A stretch of 64,000 nucleotides of DNA from NCBI RefSeq assembly GCF_030272615.1, contig NC_081415.1, positions 105,723,796-105,787,795 of the forward strand. Reading direction: 5' to 3'. Shown here in pieces: positions 35,964 to 47,241 of the stretch (positions are counted from its first letter, which is position 1; each line of letters starts with the position of its first letter). The DNA is from Cryptomeria japonica (Eukaryota > Streptophyta > Pinopsida > Cupressales > Cupressaceae). The notes beneath the pieces were generated by a model, which made no database searches, was not told where the DNA came from, and saw nothing but the letters and a program-made list of their open reading frames with translations. A program made the position numbers and the translations under genes.

Positions 35964-37391
35964 TATCAAATGAAGGTTCTAGGTGAAAATGTAGCTGACA
36001 AACACGTCAGAGAGAAAATTTTGAAGAGCTCGACTCCCACATTTGGTAGTGTGATTTCTACAATTGAATTTTCTAAAGATCTCAAACCATGAAAATAGAC
36101 AAACTGAATGGAATTTTGTTAGCTGCTGAAAAAGGATGAAGACTAATGAAAAAAGATTAGCACAAACACTTTCCTCTAACGCAAGCTAAGACATAAATGA
36201 AACAAATTTCTCAAGAATCATAATAAAAATGAATATAGCTAGAGACAACCCTAGCAATCAAAATGAATTCAGACATGAATTTAGCAATTTCAATCAAAGA
36301 GTTAATAATTTCAGAGGCAAAGTAGCAGCTTTAGAGCAAAGAGTCAGGAATGATGGTGTGGATAATAATTATAAAAGGAATGTCCAAAGCTTACATTGCA
36401 ATAAGTTTGGACACTACGGGTTAGCATGTTTGAGTAAACAGGTTGCAATAGAAAAAAGAAATGCTCGTATTCAAGATAATCGAAATTTTTTCCTTTTCTA
36501 TTTCAATTCAAACACAATGGTATATCCATTCTAGATGTTCTTCTCATGTGACATCTAATAAGAATTTGTTCATTAATTTAATTGAGAAACATAATTGCAC
36601 AGTGGTATTGAGAGAGAAACAGTTCTTTATGTGGATGATCTTCTACACTGGGATCAATTCAGCATTATTTGCAGAGTTTTTAGAGCAGCCATCATTGCAG
36701 AGTTTGAAATGACAAGTTTGGGATTGAAGCAATATTTTATTGTTATAGAAAAATGGTAGAGAAAGGGAAAAATATTCATGTCTCGTAAGAAGTACGCTTC
36801 AAATATCTAGCAAAACTTTCAGATTAAGGGTTGCAAATTAGTTGCAACACCTATTAAAGTCGGACTTAAGTTGTCAGTTTGAGACAAATCAAATCCACCA
36901 AAGCCCACTTTATATAGGCAATTGATTGGCAAAATGGTAGAAAAAGGGAAAAATATTCATGTCTCGTAAGAAGTACGATTCAAATATCTAGCAAAGCTTT
37001 CAGATTAAGGGTTGCAAATTAGTTGCAACACCTATTAAAGTCGGACTTAAGTTGTCGAATTGAGACAAATTAAATCCACCAAAGCCCACTTTATATAGGC
37101 AATTGATTGGCAGCTTGACCTACTTGACTACTACTAGACCAAATATCACACACTGAAGTAGTAAACGAGATTCCAACTAGAGGGATATTGAGTTATGGTC
37201 TACAATTTCAGCATTCAAAGGACAGTAGACTAGTTGAATACACAAATTCAGATTAAGTAGTTTCCACAGCTGATCAGAAGTCTACTTGTGGTTATACTTT
37301 AAATTTTGGTTTTGTAGTATTTTCTTGTATCACTTTCTACAGCAGAGATAGTGTGCCATATTTGCAGCTTGCTAGATGGTATGGTTGAGAA
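35964..37391 (+). pseudogene. Ty1/copia gag-pol remnant, left part
   Basis: Order of pieces: a gag block QMKVLGENVADKHVREKIL (35967 on); a gag tail with a damaged zinc knuckle HCNKFGHYGLAC (36229-36534), where the second Cys is Phe; a protease block YIHSRCSSHVTSNKNLF, where the catalytic DSG reads HSR; then, without integrase, reverse transcriptase from YVDD (36628-36639) through MTSLGLKQYF, KKYA, CKLVATPIKVGLKLS and LYRQLIG. The RNase H part contains SLSTAE and MVWLRT. A 181-bp tandem duplication sits in the RT region (36751-36931 and 36932-37112). A large deletion between protease and RT makes this a defective copy. The frame is then cut by the hAT element at 37392 and resumes at 41648. Confidence 0.85.
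36751..37112 (+). repeat. 181-bp tandem duplication in copia RT
   Basis: Two copies start with AAATGGTAGA at 36751 and 36932. The duplication includes CTCGTAAGAAGTACG and TTAGTTGCAACACCTATTAA. It repeats part of the reverse transcriptase. Confidence 0.9.
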
Positions 37392-40300
37392 CATAGAAGC
37401 AAACATCTGAAAAAAATTGCGATTATACGCGATTAATCGGGAGTCGGGGAGATGCCCAATTTTTTCCCCCAAAAAATCGGTAAAAATCGGTCAACTGCAG
37501 TCAACGATTTTTTCGTTGAAAATCACCAAAAAATCGTGATTAAAACCCGATTCTAAAGGCAAAAAACGGCAAAAAATCGCGATGGAAAAAGCAACCCTAA
37601 ACCGCGTGAAAAAAACGGCGATATTTTTGCCCGCGTTTTCTTTGAAGTCTGCGGAGAGCACACATCGATCCATACAAGTCGACGGGGGCAGCAAGTCGAA
37701 GATATTTAGGTGGCTTTTGGTCTTCTGAGAAATCTGCAAGTCGAGAGCAAGAGCAAGTCTTCTGAGAAATTTCCCGGGAGCAGCATTATCAGGTTTTTAC
37801 GTTTTTTTTTAATCAAAGTTTTTGTTTATTTCCATTTGTTTTTTTCAATATGTCTGTCTCTATTTATGAACTTCCATATTATAATCTCTATTAGGAGCGA
37901 CTATGAACCCACTACCCTGGCTTTCCCTTTGGACTATACATCTTATCATGTAATGCCATGTCATAGGAGTATATAATATATATGGTATTTAGCTTCGTTT
38001 AGTTTATGAAATTTTATTTACAGTTTAGTTTAGTATATGATATTTTATTTGCAGTTTAGTTTAGTATATGATTGGAATTGTATCTTCAATATTTAAAATA
38101 TCTCTCTTCAAAATTTTGCTCATAGCTTAACTATGCCCCCAAATGGCCTGCACTTCCTTGTCAAGTTGTCAACTATCAAATATGGAATAAATACATACAC
38201 TTATCCAAAATGTTTTAGCAACACCCTTAAACAAGTCACATGAAAAAGTTTGCTCCAATACCAACTGATCGGTAATCAACTAAATATTCTTGTGTAAACT
38301 CACCAACACTGATTTTTACTTTTTTTACTCGTGTGCTGATCAAATGCAATATACTAATATACTACTGAAGTCAACACTCATGAGGCCAAAATCGATATTT
38401 TTTGCATATGGGAAAAGACCAGCAAAGTGGGTTTATGATTCCATTATCACCTTGGAAGTTTTACAAGCCAATTTCTTAAGGACCCTTCAAATGCATTGTG
38501 GATCTTTTGTAGAACTTCCACAGCTTACCAGCTTGCATTTTGAGGAAGACTTGCTTAATCCTCATGCTTGACTGCTGCAACAGTCATCTTCTACATGTCA
38601 CCAATGCAGGAATTGATGATTCAACAAATTGAATTACTTGTACATGACCTAAATGGGTATATTCGTGCTTACAAGAAACATAAGCATTTGAAACTTTCTT
38701 TCTTTTATGTAGTCTAAAAGCCTTCACAATTGTCTTTTTGGTCAAGTCATAACGTTTGATTGTAGTCATAAAAACTCATATCTTTAAAAGCATCAATTGA
38801 AATTGTTGAAAGACTGAACTAAAATGTTTTTGCAGAACTGATTCTTGATCACAATGCCACGTCAAAAAGACTTTGCGTGGACACATTGCACAGCAGTTCC
38901 TGGTAGCACGAAGGTCAAGTGCAATTGGTGTCTAGAAGAGATCAATGGTGGAATATATCGTTTCAAATGTCATTTGTCCAAAGAACGAGGAAATAACACC
39001 GTGATATGCAAAGCATGCCCTGCAGATGTCTCGTATTAGGCAAAACAATCTCTTGACGGGATTGCTGAGAGTAAGGCCAAAAAAGCAAGAATTGGGGTTG
39101 AACTAGGCTCTAGTTCTGCAGATCCCAGGACGAACCATTTGGGTGAGGAGGATGGTGAAGATGGGAGTTTTAGGGAATGTGGGTCAACACCTAATTCTAT
39201 AGCACGTGGACCAAACACAGGTGGAGGAAACATTAATACTTTCTTCCAACCTCGTACTACACCAGGATCACAAACCACTTTGGAGAGTACAGGATGGAGG
39301 AAAACTGTCACTGAACAGGCAAAGAAGGCAATTGGTAATTTTTGGTACTCCCCTCACATGGCATTCCATGCTTCCAGAAATCCATATTGGCAACCCATGG
39401 TAGATGTTATTGCAGCTGTAGGACCTGGGTTTCAAGCCCCATCTTACAAGTCATTGAGGGTTGGTATGCTGAAAGATGTAGTAGAGGATGTTCAAGATGT
39501 TGTTAAACACCATCGGTTACAGTGGGCTAGGACTGGTTGCAGTATCATGTTAGATGGTTGGACAGATAGAAGGAACCGAACTCTCATTAACTTCCTTGTC
39601 TCTTGTGAGATTGGCACTGTTTTTTTGAAATCTGTGGATGCATCTAATATGATGAAATCCACAAATGCATTGTTTGAGATGTATGACGTGGTAGTTACAA
39701 ATGTAGGGCCACAAAATGTGGTTCAATTTATCACAGACAATGCTACTACTTGTGTTGCTACAGGGAGACTTCTGACAGATAAATACCCTTCCATGTTTTT
39801 TACACCATGTGTAGCACATTGCCTTGATCTAACCCTAGAGGACATTGGAAAAATTGAATAGGTTAAGGCGGCATTTCAAAAGGCTCACAAGGTTACCAAA
39901 TTTGTTTATAATCACACGAGGGTTTTGGCTATAATGCGCTCTTTCGCAGGAGGCAAGGAGCTAGTTTGACCGGGGGTGACAAGATTTGCAACATATTTCC
40001 TTGCATTACAAACATTATGTGAACAAAAAGGTAATTTGAGGCGAATGTTTGTTTCAGCTGAATGGATGGAGTTTGGCTTCACAACTCAAGCAAATGGCAT
40101 AGCAATAGCAGAGTATATGTATTCTACCACCTTTTGGGAATCTATTGAACATATTGTAGAATTTTCAGAGCCTTTAGTAAAAGTCTTGAGACTAGTGGAT
40201 GGGGAAAAACCCCCCATGGGATATGTGTATGAGGCCATGGATAGGGCCAAGGAGGTGATAAGGAGTAAGATTAAAAATAACAAGGATAGGTATATGCCGT

Positions 40301-41647
40301 TGTAGGACATAATTGATAGGAGATGGGATGGACAGATGCACACTCCTCTACATGTTGCGAGATACTTGCTCAATCCCTTGTTATTCTATAAGACTGACTT
40401 CGTGGAAATTGATTTTGAGGTCAAACAAGGCTTCTTCAAGTGCATGGAAAAAAGGTTTCCTGACTTGGAAAAATTTGATGCAGCTACGATAGAGTTGGAA
40501 GTGTACAAGCATTCTAAGGGTTTTCTCTCTTCTAGGGCTGCTATACAAAGCGGGAAGACCATTCAACCAGGTAGACTCTATAAACTTTTGACAATCTCTT
40601 TATCTTGCCAACATGCTCAATAAGGCTGACAAGATTATAAGATATTCTCAGTCTTACAATATCATCTCCATGTAATGTGTTTTTCAGCTGCATAGTGGGC
40701 TTCTTTTGGAGACGAAATACCAAATTTAAGGTGGATGGCAGTGCACATTTTGAGCCAACCATGCAGCTCATCGGCTTGTGAGCATAATTGGAGTGTTTTT
40801 GAACACGTACATTCCAAGAAACGCAACCGCCTATCACAAAAACGGATGAATGACTTGGTATTTGTTCATCACAACCTCCGCTTGAAGATGAGGAAAGCTC
40901 AAGGTGAGAATATTAATATATTGTTGCAGTTTTTTAAAGTGTATTCACTATTCATTGTGTTTTTCACTTGTAAGGGAAACACTAATTTCTACATGGGCAA
41001 AATCAGGAACTATTGAGGATGGCTTGCCAATTGACCTCAATGAGATATATCCAGAGTGTGAGTTGATTGCTGCTGATGATGTTGATGATGATGATGATGT
41101 TTATGATGATGATGATGTTGTTGTTGATCGTCCACTTGAGACTGAAGATTTTGATATCATGAGGCAAGCCAACTTTGGTCCTCAATGGATTGATCGAATT
41201 AGGACAGGCTCTCACCCAGGAGCTTCATCATCAGAGCCTCCTGCCCTCTAGCATGTCATTGCCTACATTTGATATTTTGGAATTTTGTACTTAGTTTACA
41301 AGTTGACTTTGTTCAAAGTCACAAACTATATTGTAATTGACATTTTAACAACTATTGCCATCTAGATATTATTTATGGTGTAGCATATTTTGTGCAACGT
41401 AATCAGTGATATGAATATAAACAATGAAAATCTATTTCCTGCAATTCATGTGTTCAAGTGTCTATTTTATTTGCCTACAATATCTCTATGCTATGGAAAT
41501 GCCTTAATATATATAAAAAAGTAGTTTTTGATTGTTTTTCTACAATTTTTTATGTTTTTTTGTAAATTCGATTTTTTCCCAATTTTTTGAAAAAATCTTA
41601 TACTTTTGATTTGCCGATTAATTCCCCAAACGATTATTGCTTCCTTG
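37392..41647 (+). mobile_element. hAT DNA transposon inserted in copia, with 8-bp TSD
   Basis: The ends are CATAGAAGCAA (37392-37402) and TTGCTTCCTTG (41637-41647), inverted repeats matching at 9 of 11 positions. Both sides carry the 8-bp direct repeat GTTGAGAA (37384-37391 and 41648-41655), the target-site length of hAT elements. The insertion splits the copia RNase H sequence. To its left the frame reads MVWLRT and to its right WLRILLKDRQQ, so the duplication falls within WLR. Subterminal AAAAATCG motifs are frequent on the left side. Confidence 0.93.
38854..41251 (+). pseudogene. hAT transposase with BED finger and DUF659, decayed
   Basis: Three exons fit: 38854-40570, 40688-40903 and 41007-41251, with GT/AG introns. 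MPRQKDFAWTHC begins the protein. A BED-type zinc finger follows (KVKCNWCLEEINGGIYRFKC). The DUF659 region has GCSIMLDGWTDRRNRTLINF and QFITDNATTCVATGRLL. The C-terminal hAT dimerisation region is CSSSACEHNWSVFEHVHSKK. The tail is acidic, with a run of Asp, and ends SEPPAL. The frame is broken by four or five stops (39037 TAG, 39859 TAG, 39967 TGA, 40303 TAG, and a TAG just after the second acceptor). All of these can arise from CAG, CGA or TGG by single transitions. Otherwise the protein is nearly complete, so the insertion is younger than most elements here. Confidence 0.92.
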
Positions 41648-41884
41648 GTTGAGAATATTGTTGAAGGATAGGCAACAGATACAAATTAGACCTACCTTGT
41701 TGTATTGTGATAACAAAAGTACTACAAAGATGATGAAGAGTCTAATGTTTCATTACAAGACTAATTATATTGAGATTTAGCATCACTACGTCAAAAGTTT
41801 GTTCAAAAAGTACTAGTCAAGGTTGTATACCATCCTACATAGGATCAGCTAGCAAATATAATTTCAAAGCCAATATCTCGTAAT
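41648..41884 (+). pseudogene. Ty1/copia RNase H, right part
   Basis: The frame WLRILLKDRQQIQIRPTLLY then CDNKSTTKMMKSLMFHYKTN is the C-terminal RNase H of copia pol (usual C-D-N-K/Q-S motif). It continues with HHYVKSLFKK and decays. It directly continues the copia frame interrupted at 37391. No copia LTR was identified downstream. Confidence 0.85.
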
Positions 41885-41891
41885 AGGTTCT

Positions 41892-42275
41892 TGTTAACAC
41901 GGACCAGCTACCATTGCACCAAAAGCTCGAACTGTTGGAGAGGTTAGGGGTGTCGAGAAGGGTTGAGGGTGTCAACCATGAGGCGAGGAAGCTATCGCCA
42001 GCGAGAGTCCAACCCTACCCAGCAGAGTCGCCAATTTTGTTAACACAGACCAAATCTTGAACTGTTGGTGAGAGCACAGAAGCTAGGGTGTCAAGAAGGG
42101 TTGAGGGTGTCAACCATGAGGTGAGTAAGCTATCGCCGGCAAGAGTCGAACCCTACCCAACAGAGTCGTCAATTTTGTTAACACAAACCAGCTGTCGCTG
42201 CACCAAAAGCTAGAACTGTTGGTGAGAGCACCACCGGAGAGGATAGGGTGTCAAGAAGGGTTGAGGGTCCCACAC
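41892..42275 (+). repeat. Three tandem repeats of about 140 bp
   Basis: GTTAACACRRACC recurs at 41892, 42039 and 42176. The units share AGAACTGTTGG-type sequence, GTGTCRAGAAGGGTTGAGGG, and GGTTGAGGGTGTCAACC, itself a short hairpin (GGTTGA with TCAACC). Confidence 0.8.
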
Positions 42276-42504
42276 GATAACAGTTCCAAATACTTCGAAA
42301 GTTTCTTCAAAATCTTCCCAATGGTGAGTATTGGGAGAATGAAAGAATGATGCCCATTGCATGTGCACATTCTACACTCATTCTCTTTGTTAAGTCTAAT
42401 TAATCAGCAATTTGGATGTAGTTTTCATTCAATTTACACTTGTTTCAATTTACACTTGTTTAATTTTCTATATAACAGAAAAATCCTCTCTAATCAATTC
42501 AGAA

Positions 42505-42725
42505 GTTGGGGCTTAGGATATTTGTATTGTGTATGATATGCTGATCATTGTTGTTTATTATTTGCATTGATATTCTAATCCTTCATATTGGGGCTTAGGA
42601 TATTTGTATTGTGTATGATAATGCTGATCATTGTTGTTATATTGGGGCTTAGGATATTTGTATTGTGTATGATATGCTGATCATTGTTGTTTATTATTTG
42701 CATTGATATTCTAATCCGTCATATT
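42505..42725 (+). repeat. Tandem duplicated AT-rich unit
   Basis: TTGGGGCTTAGGATATTTGT followed by ATTGTGTATGATA and GCTGATCATTGTTG occurs three times, starting near 42506, 42588 and 42642. Confidence 0.85.
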
Positions 42726-43042
42726 GACTATCAATGCCCTATTTGATTGCTTCATACTAGTGCTAATGTGATGAAATCTGCTGATTTAAATGTGGTTTTG
42801 TTGGTCTTGTGATGCAATTGTGGTGGAGAAAAAGAATACTCAAAGGGCTGATCAACAGATTGTAATAGATACTAGATTGTTAAGTACTTGATACTTTCCC
42901 TTTTGCTTTTTGTTGTAAAGTTGAGGACTCTACATGGCCTACTAAAACTGATCGTATATTTCTTATAGTTCAAAACTATAGGTAGAAGGTAGCCTTGATG
43001 TGATTTATTAAAAATTGTGGATCTGTTTATGAGGTTACTGTT

Positions 43043-45317
43043 GTGACGTTTTCACACATTGCAAATGGGGAATGGGGAATGATAAGGGGCAAGCGAGGGA
43101 GGGTGTTTGATTGTTATCCTGAGTTGCATCTTCACAACATGTCTCAATATAAGAGGACGAATGATACTTTCTTCATGAATATTATTAGAACCTTGCAACA
43201 AGGCACTCACCAAAAAATTTCACAGGAAGCTAAGGATTTAAAGAAATATGGTGCATGGTACATTCAATTTCCAACATTCACCTACTTCCAAGTGCAAGGA
43301 TTTTTATTCAAACCCTAAATGCTTCCAAGATTCTCGACAAACAAGATGGTATTGCTAGGGGCGAGCTTTCTATTGGTTATTGGAAATTCAATTGAGACAT
43401 GTCCTCCAATCCAAGCAGTGGAGAAATCAAATGACGAATTGTGTTTCTACTCTCTCACTGCTTATTCATCAAGAGTGAATTTTGATCCATACAATGCTAT
43501 TAGGAGGATTAGTGGAAGGAAACACAAACACAAGCACAAGGCACAACTTGAAGACTATTGGGCAAATGCTAGGGATGATTTTGACATAAAAAAAATGCAT
43601 TCAAGGTTGTGAGTTCAAGTGATTAGGGCTTGTCAAGTATTTCATGTGCCGGATCAAGTAGAGGATAATGGAAGCGTGTTCAAAGCTGCTACGAACAAGA
43701 AAAGGGGAAACCTCTCCCTGAAATTCACTGGAATACATCTAAGGTAACAAACTTTAATGATTTGATGAGACCAATCTTGGCATATACAAGGAAGTGGGTA
43801 GATCGATAGGTTACAGCACTGAAAGAAAATAATGTTTCCTTCACTTCCAAATTAGTCAAAGACTTGGACTCGCACTTTTTTGATGATGAAGAAATTGAGA
43901 GTCAGCATGATACTAACATTGAAGAAGAAAGAAACAAACAAGGATGCATGATACTAACATTGAAGAAGAAACAAACAAACAAGGATGTAGAAGCCACAAT
44001 AAAGGAAAGGACATAGTTGAAGGTCCAAGAGCAAAGAAAAAAAAGAGAAAAGAGGAGCATATTCATGAGTCCAAGCAAAGGAGGCAAAAGACAAATGTAA
44101 CTCACTCATCTACAAGCACTTCTTCAATACAAGAGGTAAACACTTCCACGGATAAGAATAGAACATCTATTGCAAACAATGAGCCTCAAGGAGAGAAAGA
44201 ATTGAATCCAAGGATATGGGAAGGAAGGAGTTTGAATGAATCATTAGAGTCCACTCAACAAAAGAGCTGAATTGAAAATCCATCTCCAAGTGTTGAGGTT
44301 CTTATTGATGAGGCAATTTGGATGATTTCCTTAAGCAAACAATGAGCCTCAAGGAGAGAGAATTGAATCCAAGGATATGGGAAGGACAAAGTTTGAATGA
44401 ATCATTAGAGTCCACTCAACAAAAGAGCCGAATTGAAAATCCATCTCCAAGTGTTGAGGTTCTTATTGATGAGGCAATTTGGATGATTTCTTTAAGCATA
44501 TCAATAGAGGTGTAGAGAAGAAGAAAGCAAAGAAGTACTCAAAGATAACGATGGACGATTCGGGATCTCGCACAATGCATGTTGCCATTTTGAAAGTTGA
44601 CAAAGCTAGAGAGGATATCATCCTTGAGAAAGGGGGTACTGAACTACCGAAGACGAAGTTTTAGTTGTAGAATATGAAGCAACAACAGTTGATTTGGGAC
44701 CTACAAGGAAGGAGCAAGAGGTTGAAGAATTGGATGACTCTGTCAAGGCCATTAAGAAGAGATTGAAAAAAGAAAAGAAAAATCAGTTGAATGAAGAAAA
44801 CCAGCAATTGAAGGAATACATAAAGCACTTGAGAAACCTTGTTCAACAAGAGGATGAGACATTCATCCCACCTGCGGTGCTTTTCAAAAGAATCAGCTGA
44901 GAATTTATAGGAAAGAAGTTGAAAACTCAAGCAGCAAGGCAATTGACTGAAAGCATCACAAGGAAAGCAAATGAATTCACGGATGAATTGGTGCAAATAT
45001 GCGGAAAAGCTACATCCTTCTTGAATGGAATTCAAGACGCCACTACAACATGTGAGGAGTTTAATGAAGTACAAGAGAAGACTATCTCACGTTTGCATGT
45101 GTTGGCGAACACACCAAGGTAAACGTTGATTAAAGGAGGTGTAATAGAAGAGAATCAAGAATTCAATTTCCACTCATGGTATTGTTTATTGAAGATAAGG
45201 AAAGAAGTCTTTGAGAAAACAAGAGAAGATTGTGAAAAACTAAGGGAAGCAGTTAAGGATATTCTGTTGAGAATGGGTATCTCAAACTTACTGGTTGAAA
45301 TCTCGAGCAAATGGCAC
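43043..45317 (+). pseudogene. Copy B of the uncharacterised gene, N-terminally truncated, first segment
   Basis: The sequence parallels copy A (17904-21198). Blocks here are DCYPELHLHN, FPTFTYFQVQGF, STNKMVLL, AQLEDYWANARDDFDIKK, VFHVPDQVED, a coiled-coil Lys/Glu-rich stretch (EVEELDDSVKAIKKRLKKEK), DETFIPPAVLF, SRLHVLANTP and SWYCLLKIRKEVFEK. The first 40 percent of the gene is missing. Two internal duplications add length: about 40 bp at 43905-43985 and 163 bp at 44178-44503. Stops at 43319, 43612, 44270 and others break the frame. The frame is interrupted at 45317 by an insertion and resumes at 46923. Confidence 0.7.
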
Positions 45318-45460
45318 TTGGTCTCTGAAATGAGTAGATCGGTGTGAATAACTTTCGTTTTATTGATCATCTTCGAAGGGAATTGAATAACCTTCGTGTT
45401 ATTGACAAAGGAGTTGAATAACCTTCATGTTATATACTTGCCTATGAAGCAGTGTGCACA

Positions 45461-46135
45461 GTGCTGCAGGATAGCGGGAAACGAAGTTTAGTTCCACCCT
45501 TGAACCCCGCAGTGTGTCCTAGGCTCGACAAAAAGGGTCGCAAGATAGCGGGGAAAAGAAACTTAATCCTCTTTGTTTAACACCGCAGTGTAAAAAAAGG
45601 TGAGACGAATAGGGTCGCGGGATAGAGGGATGAAGGAGACTTGGTCTTCATCCCGCCACCCCGTGAGAAAGGGTCCAGTAAGAGGACTTGCGAGATAGAA
45701 AAAGACAATTTGCTTTGTCTTCCCCGCTACCCCGTGAGTGTTTTCTAGTGATCGTCAGTGTAGTGCGAGGTAAAGATAGAGGGCAAAGAGACGGTTCCTC
45801 CTGCCACCCCATGTGACACTAAGGACCCAATAAGAATACATGCGGGATCGTGGAAGATGGATGACTTGTCTTTCTTGCCATCCCGTGAGGGGTGTCTAGA
45901 GAGGACAGCAGTAGTGCGAGATAAAGATGAAGGGCGAAGGGATGGTCTCCCCGCCACCCCGCATGGTGAATAGTGGTCAAAAGGAAGCACTGCGGGCTAA
46001 TAGGGAAACAAGGAGGTTTACTTACCCCACCACCCCACAGGTAATCTAAGGGTTCCCGAGGAGCTGTGCGGGCTAACTAGGGAAGCATGAGACATGCTCT
46101 TCCTGCCATCCCACACCGATGTCAAAAGTGACTTC
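45461..46135 (+). repeat. Nine hairpin units of about 76 bp
   Basis: Each unit has a GCGGGATAG-type start and a CCCGCYACCCCGY-type end, which pair as an outer stem. The inner stem differs from unit to unit but stays self-complementary in the clearest cases: GGGATGAAG with CTTCATCCC, AAGACAA with TTGTCTT, and AGCATG with CATGCT. The array is duplicated at 48021-48697. It is far more GC-rich than its surroundings. Confidence 0.8.
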
Positions 46136-46489
46136 GATGATAAGTTGAGCCGAAAGCGACAGAGGTGGGGACCACGGCCGAATGTCAAGCGACTTGCTGA
46201 GTTGTGCATAGATGATTGGCAGAAATTGGAATGACTCAGATGAAGCGATGGAGACAACATGGCATGTTATTGACAATCTAAGGAAGTTCGACAGTTGGAG
46301 AGGTGGTAACTAAATCGAACTAGTTTTTGATAGAGACATATAAATGTCTGGAAAACGGTTGAAGAGAAGGTTGGTTGGTCGTGTTGGATGATTGGTAACT
46401 ATGTAATGTTGAATTGAAAAGCCAATCTTTTGAACTACTACTACCTAAATACCAGATCAAAGCTTGAAAATCTATAAACTTGTATGTAA

Positions 46490-46815
46490 ATAGTTTTTAC
46501 TGTAGTACAAGAGATTGCTTTGGTGTGTGGGTTTTTCACCAAGTAAGGGTTTTCCCACGTGAAACTAGTACAAGAGATTGCTTTGGTGTGTGGTTTTTTC
46601 ACCAAGGAAGGGCTTTCCCACGTGAAATCTGTTGTATATCTGTGTGATTGTGTTTTTCATATTGCTTTGTTTATCTTATATTGTGTATCTTAAGTTGTTG
46701 TAATTCGAAGGGTTTTCCCATGTGAAATCTGTTGTACATTTGTGTGATTGTGTTTTTCATATTGCTTTGTTTATCTTATATTCCGTATCTTAAGTTATTG
46801 TAATTCGAATTGAAA
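46490..46815 (+). repeat. LTR-like U5 repeats
   Basis: AGTACAAGAGATTGCTTTGG with GTGTGTGG and TTTTTCACCAAG is present twice (46507 on, 46567 on). A second block, TCTGTTGTAYATYTGTGTGA to TGTAATTCGAA, is also present twice (46628 on, 46727 on). Both recur in the duplicate (49077-49385). The wording resembles R-U5 of Ty1/copia LTRs; this is inference. Confidence 0.55.
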
Positions 46816-46922
46816 CACACATCTGTTTTACTTCTCTAAGAATTAACATAAAGAAGGTGTTTTCCGCACTTTACTTTCCTTGCATATTCATGATAGAGTC
46901 CTCATATCGACTGAATTAATGT

Positions 46923-47241
46923 ATGGCACCAAGTAAACAATGATAGTGATGTGAATGCAAAAATTTTGAAAGACGAGATGAGGAACCTTTACTTCAAGAC
47001 TATAGGTGACGTGTATGATGCTACTTTGTTCGTGGTCTTCATGAATGGCTTCCAAGAACACGGACAGGATTGGGAAATGACTCTTTTGACATGTATGGAT
47101 GTCTTGACAATTGTTAAGCATAGGATGGATAATGCACCAAGTGTACCAATGGATTTGCTTGCAGAAATTGTCTAGATTATTGAATTTTCCATCAAGGAAA
47201 GAGATAAAGGGCACGCCATCCTCGATGAGAGTTTGCTATAA
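46923..47241 (+). pseudogene. Copy B of the uncharacterised gene, C-terminal segment
   Basis: WHQVNNDSDVNAKILKDEM through MDNAPSVPMDLLAEI, an in-frame TAG, then KERDKGHAILDESLL and a stop. It aligns with the C-terminus of copy A (LNENGMTVNSLRTRLHEYFF, SAPSVAVGELEAIISKF, NERENGRPFLDENLL). It is the continuation of the frame broken at 45317. A second copy lies at 49496-49815. Confidence 0.65.

Larger units (their letters stand above)
45318..46922 (+). mobile_element. 1.6 kb insertion in copy B, class unknown
   Basis: The insert is flanked by the 7-bp direct repeat ATGGCAC (45311-45317 and 46923-46929). Copy A has no such insert. Reading across with one copy of the repeat kept joins EISSKWH to QVNNDSDVNA in frame, in line with copy A (FVRQLNENG). 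The insert holds a hairpin array (45461-46135). A duplicated region (46490-46800) follows, with GGGTTTTTCACCAAG and TTTTCCCACGTGAAA, which resembles the R-U5 part of copia LTRs. No TG...CA ends or inverted ends were found. A solo LTR or an unknown element are both possible. Confidence 0.55.
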
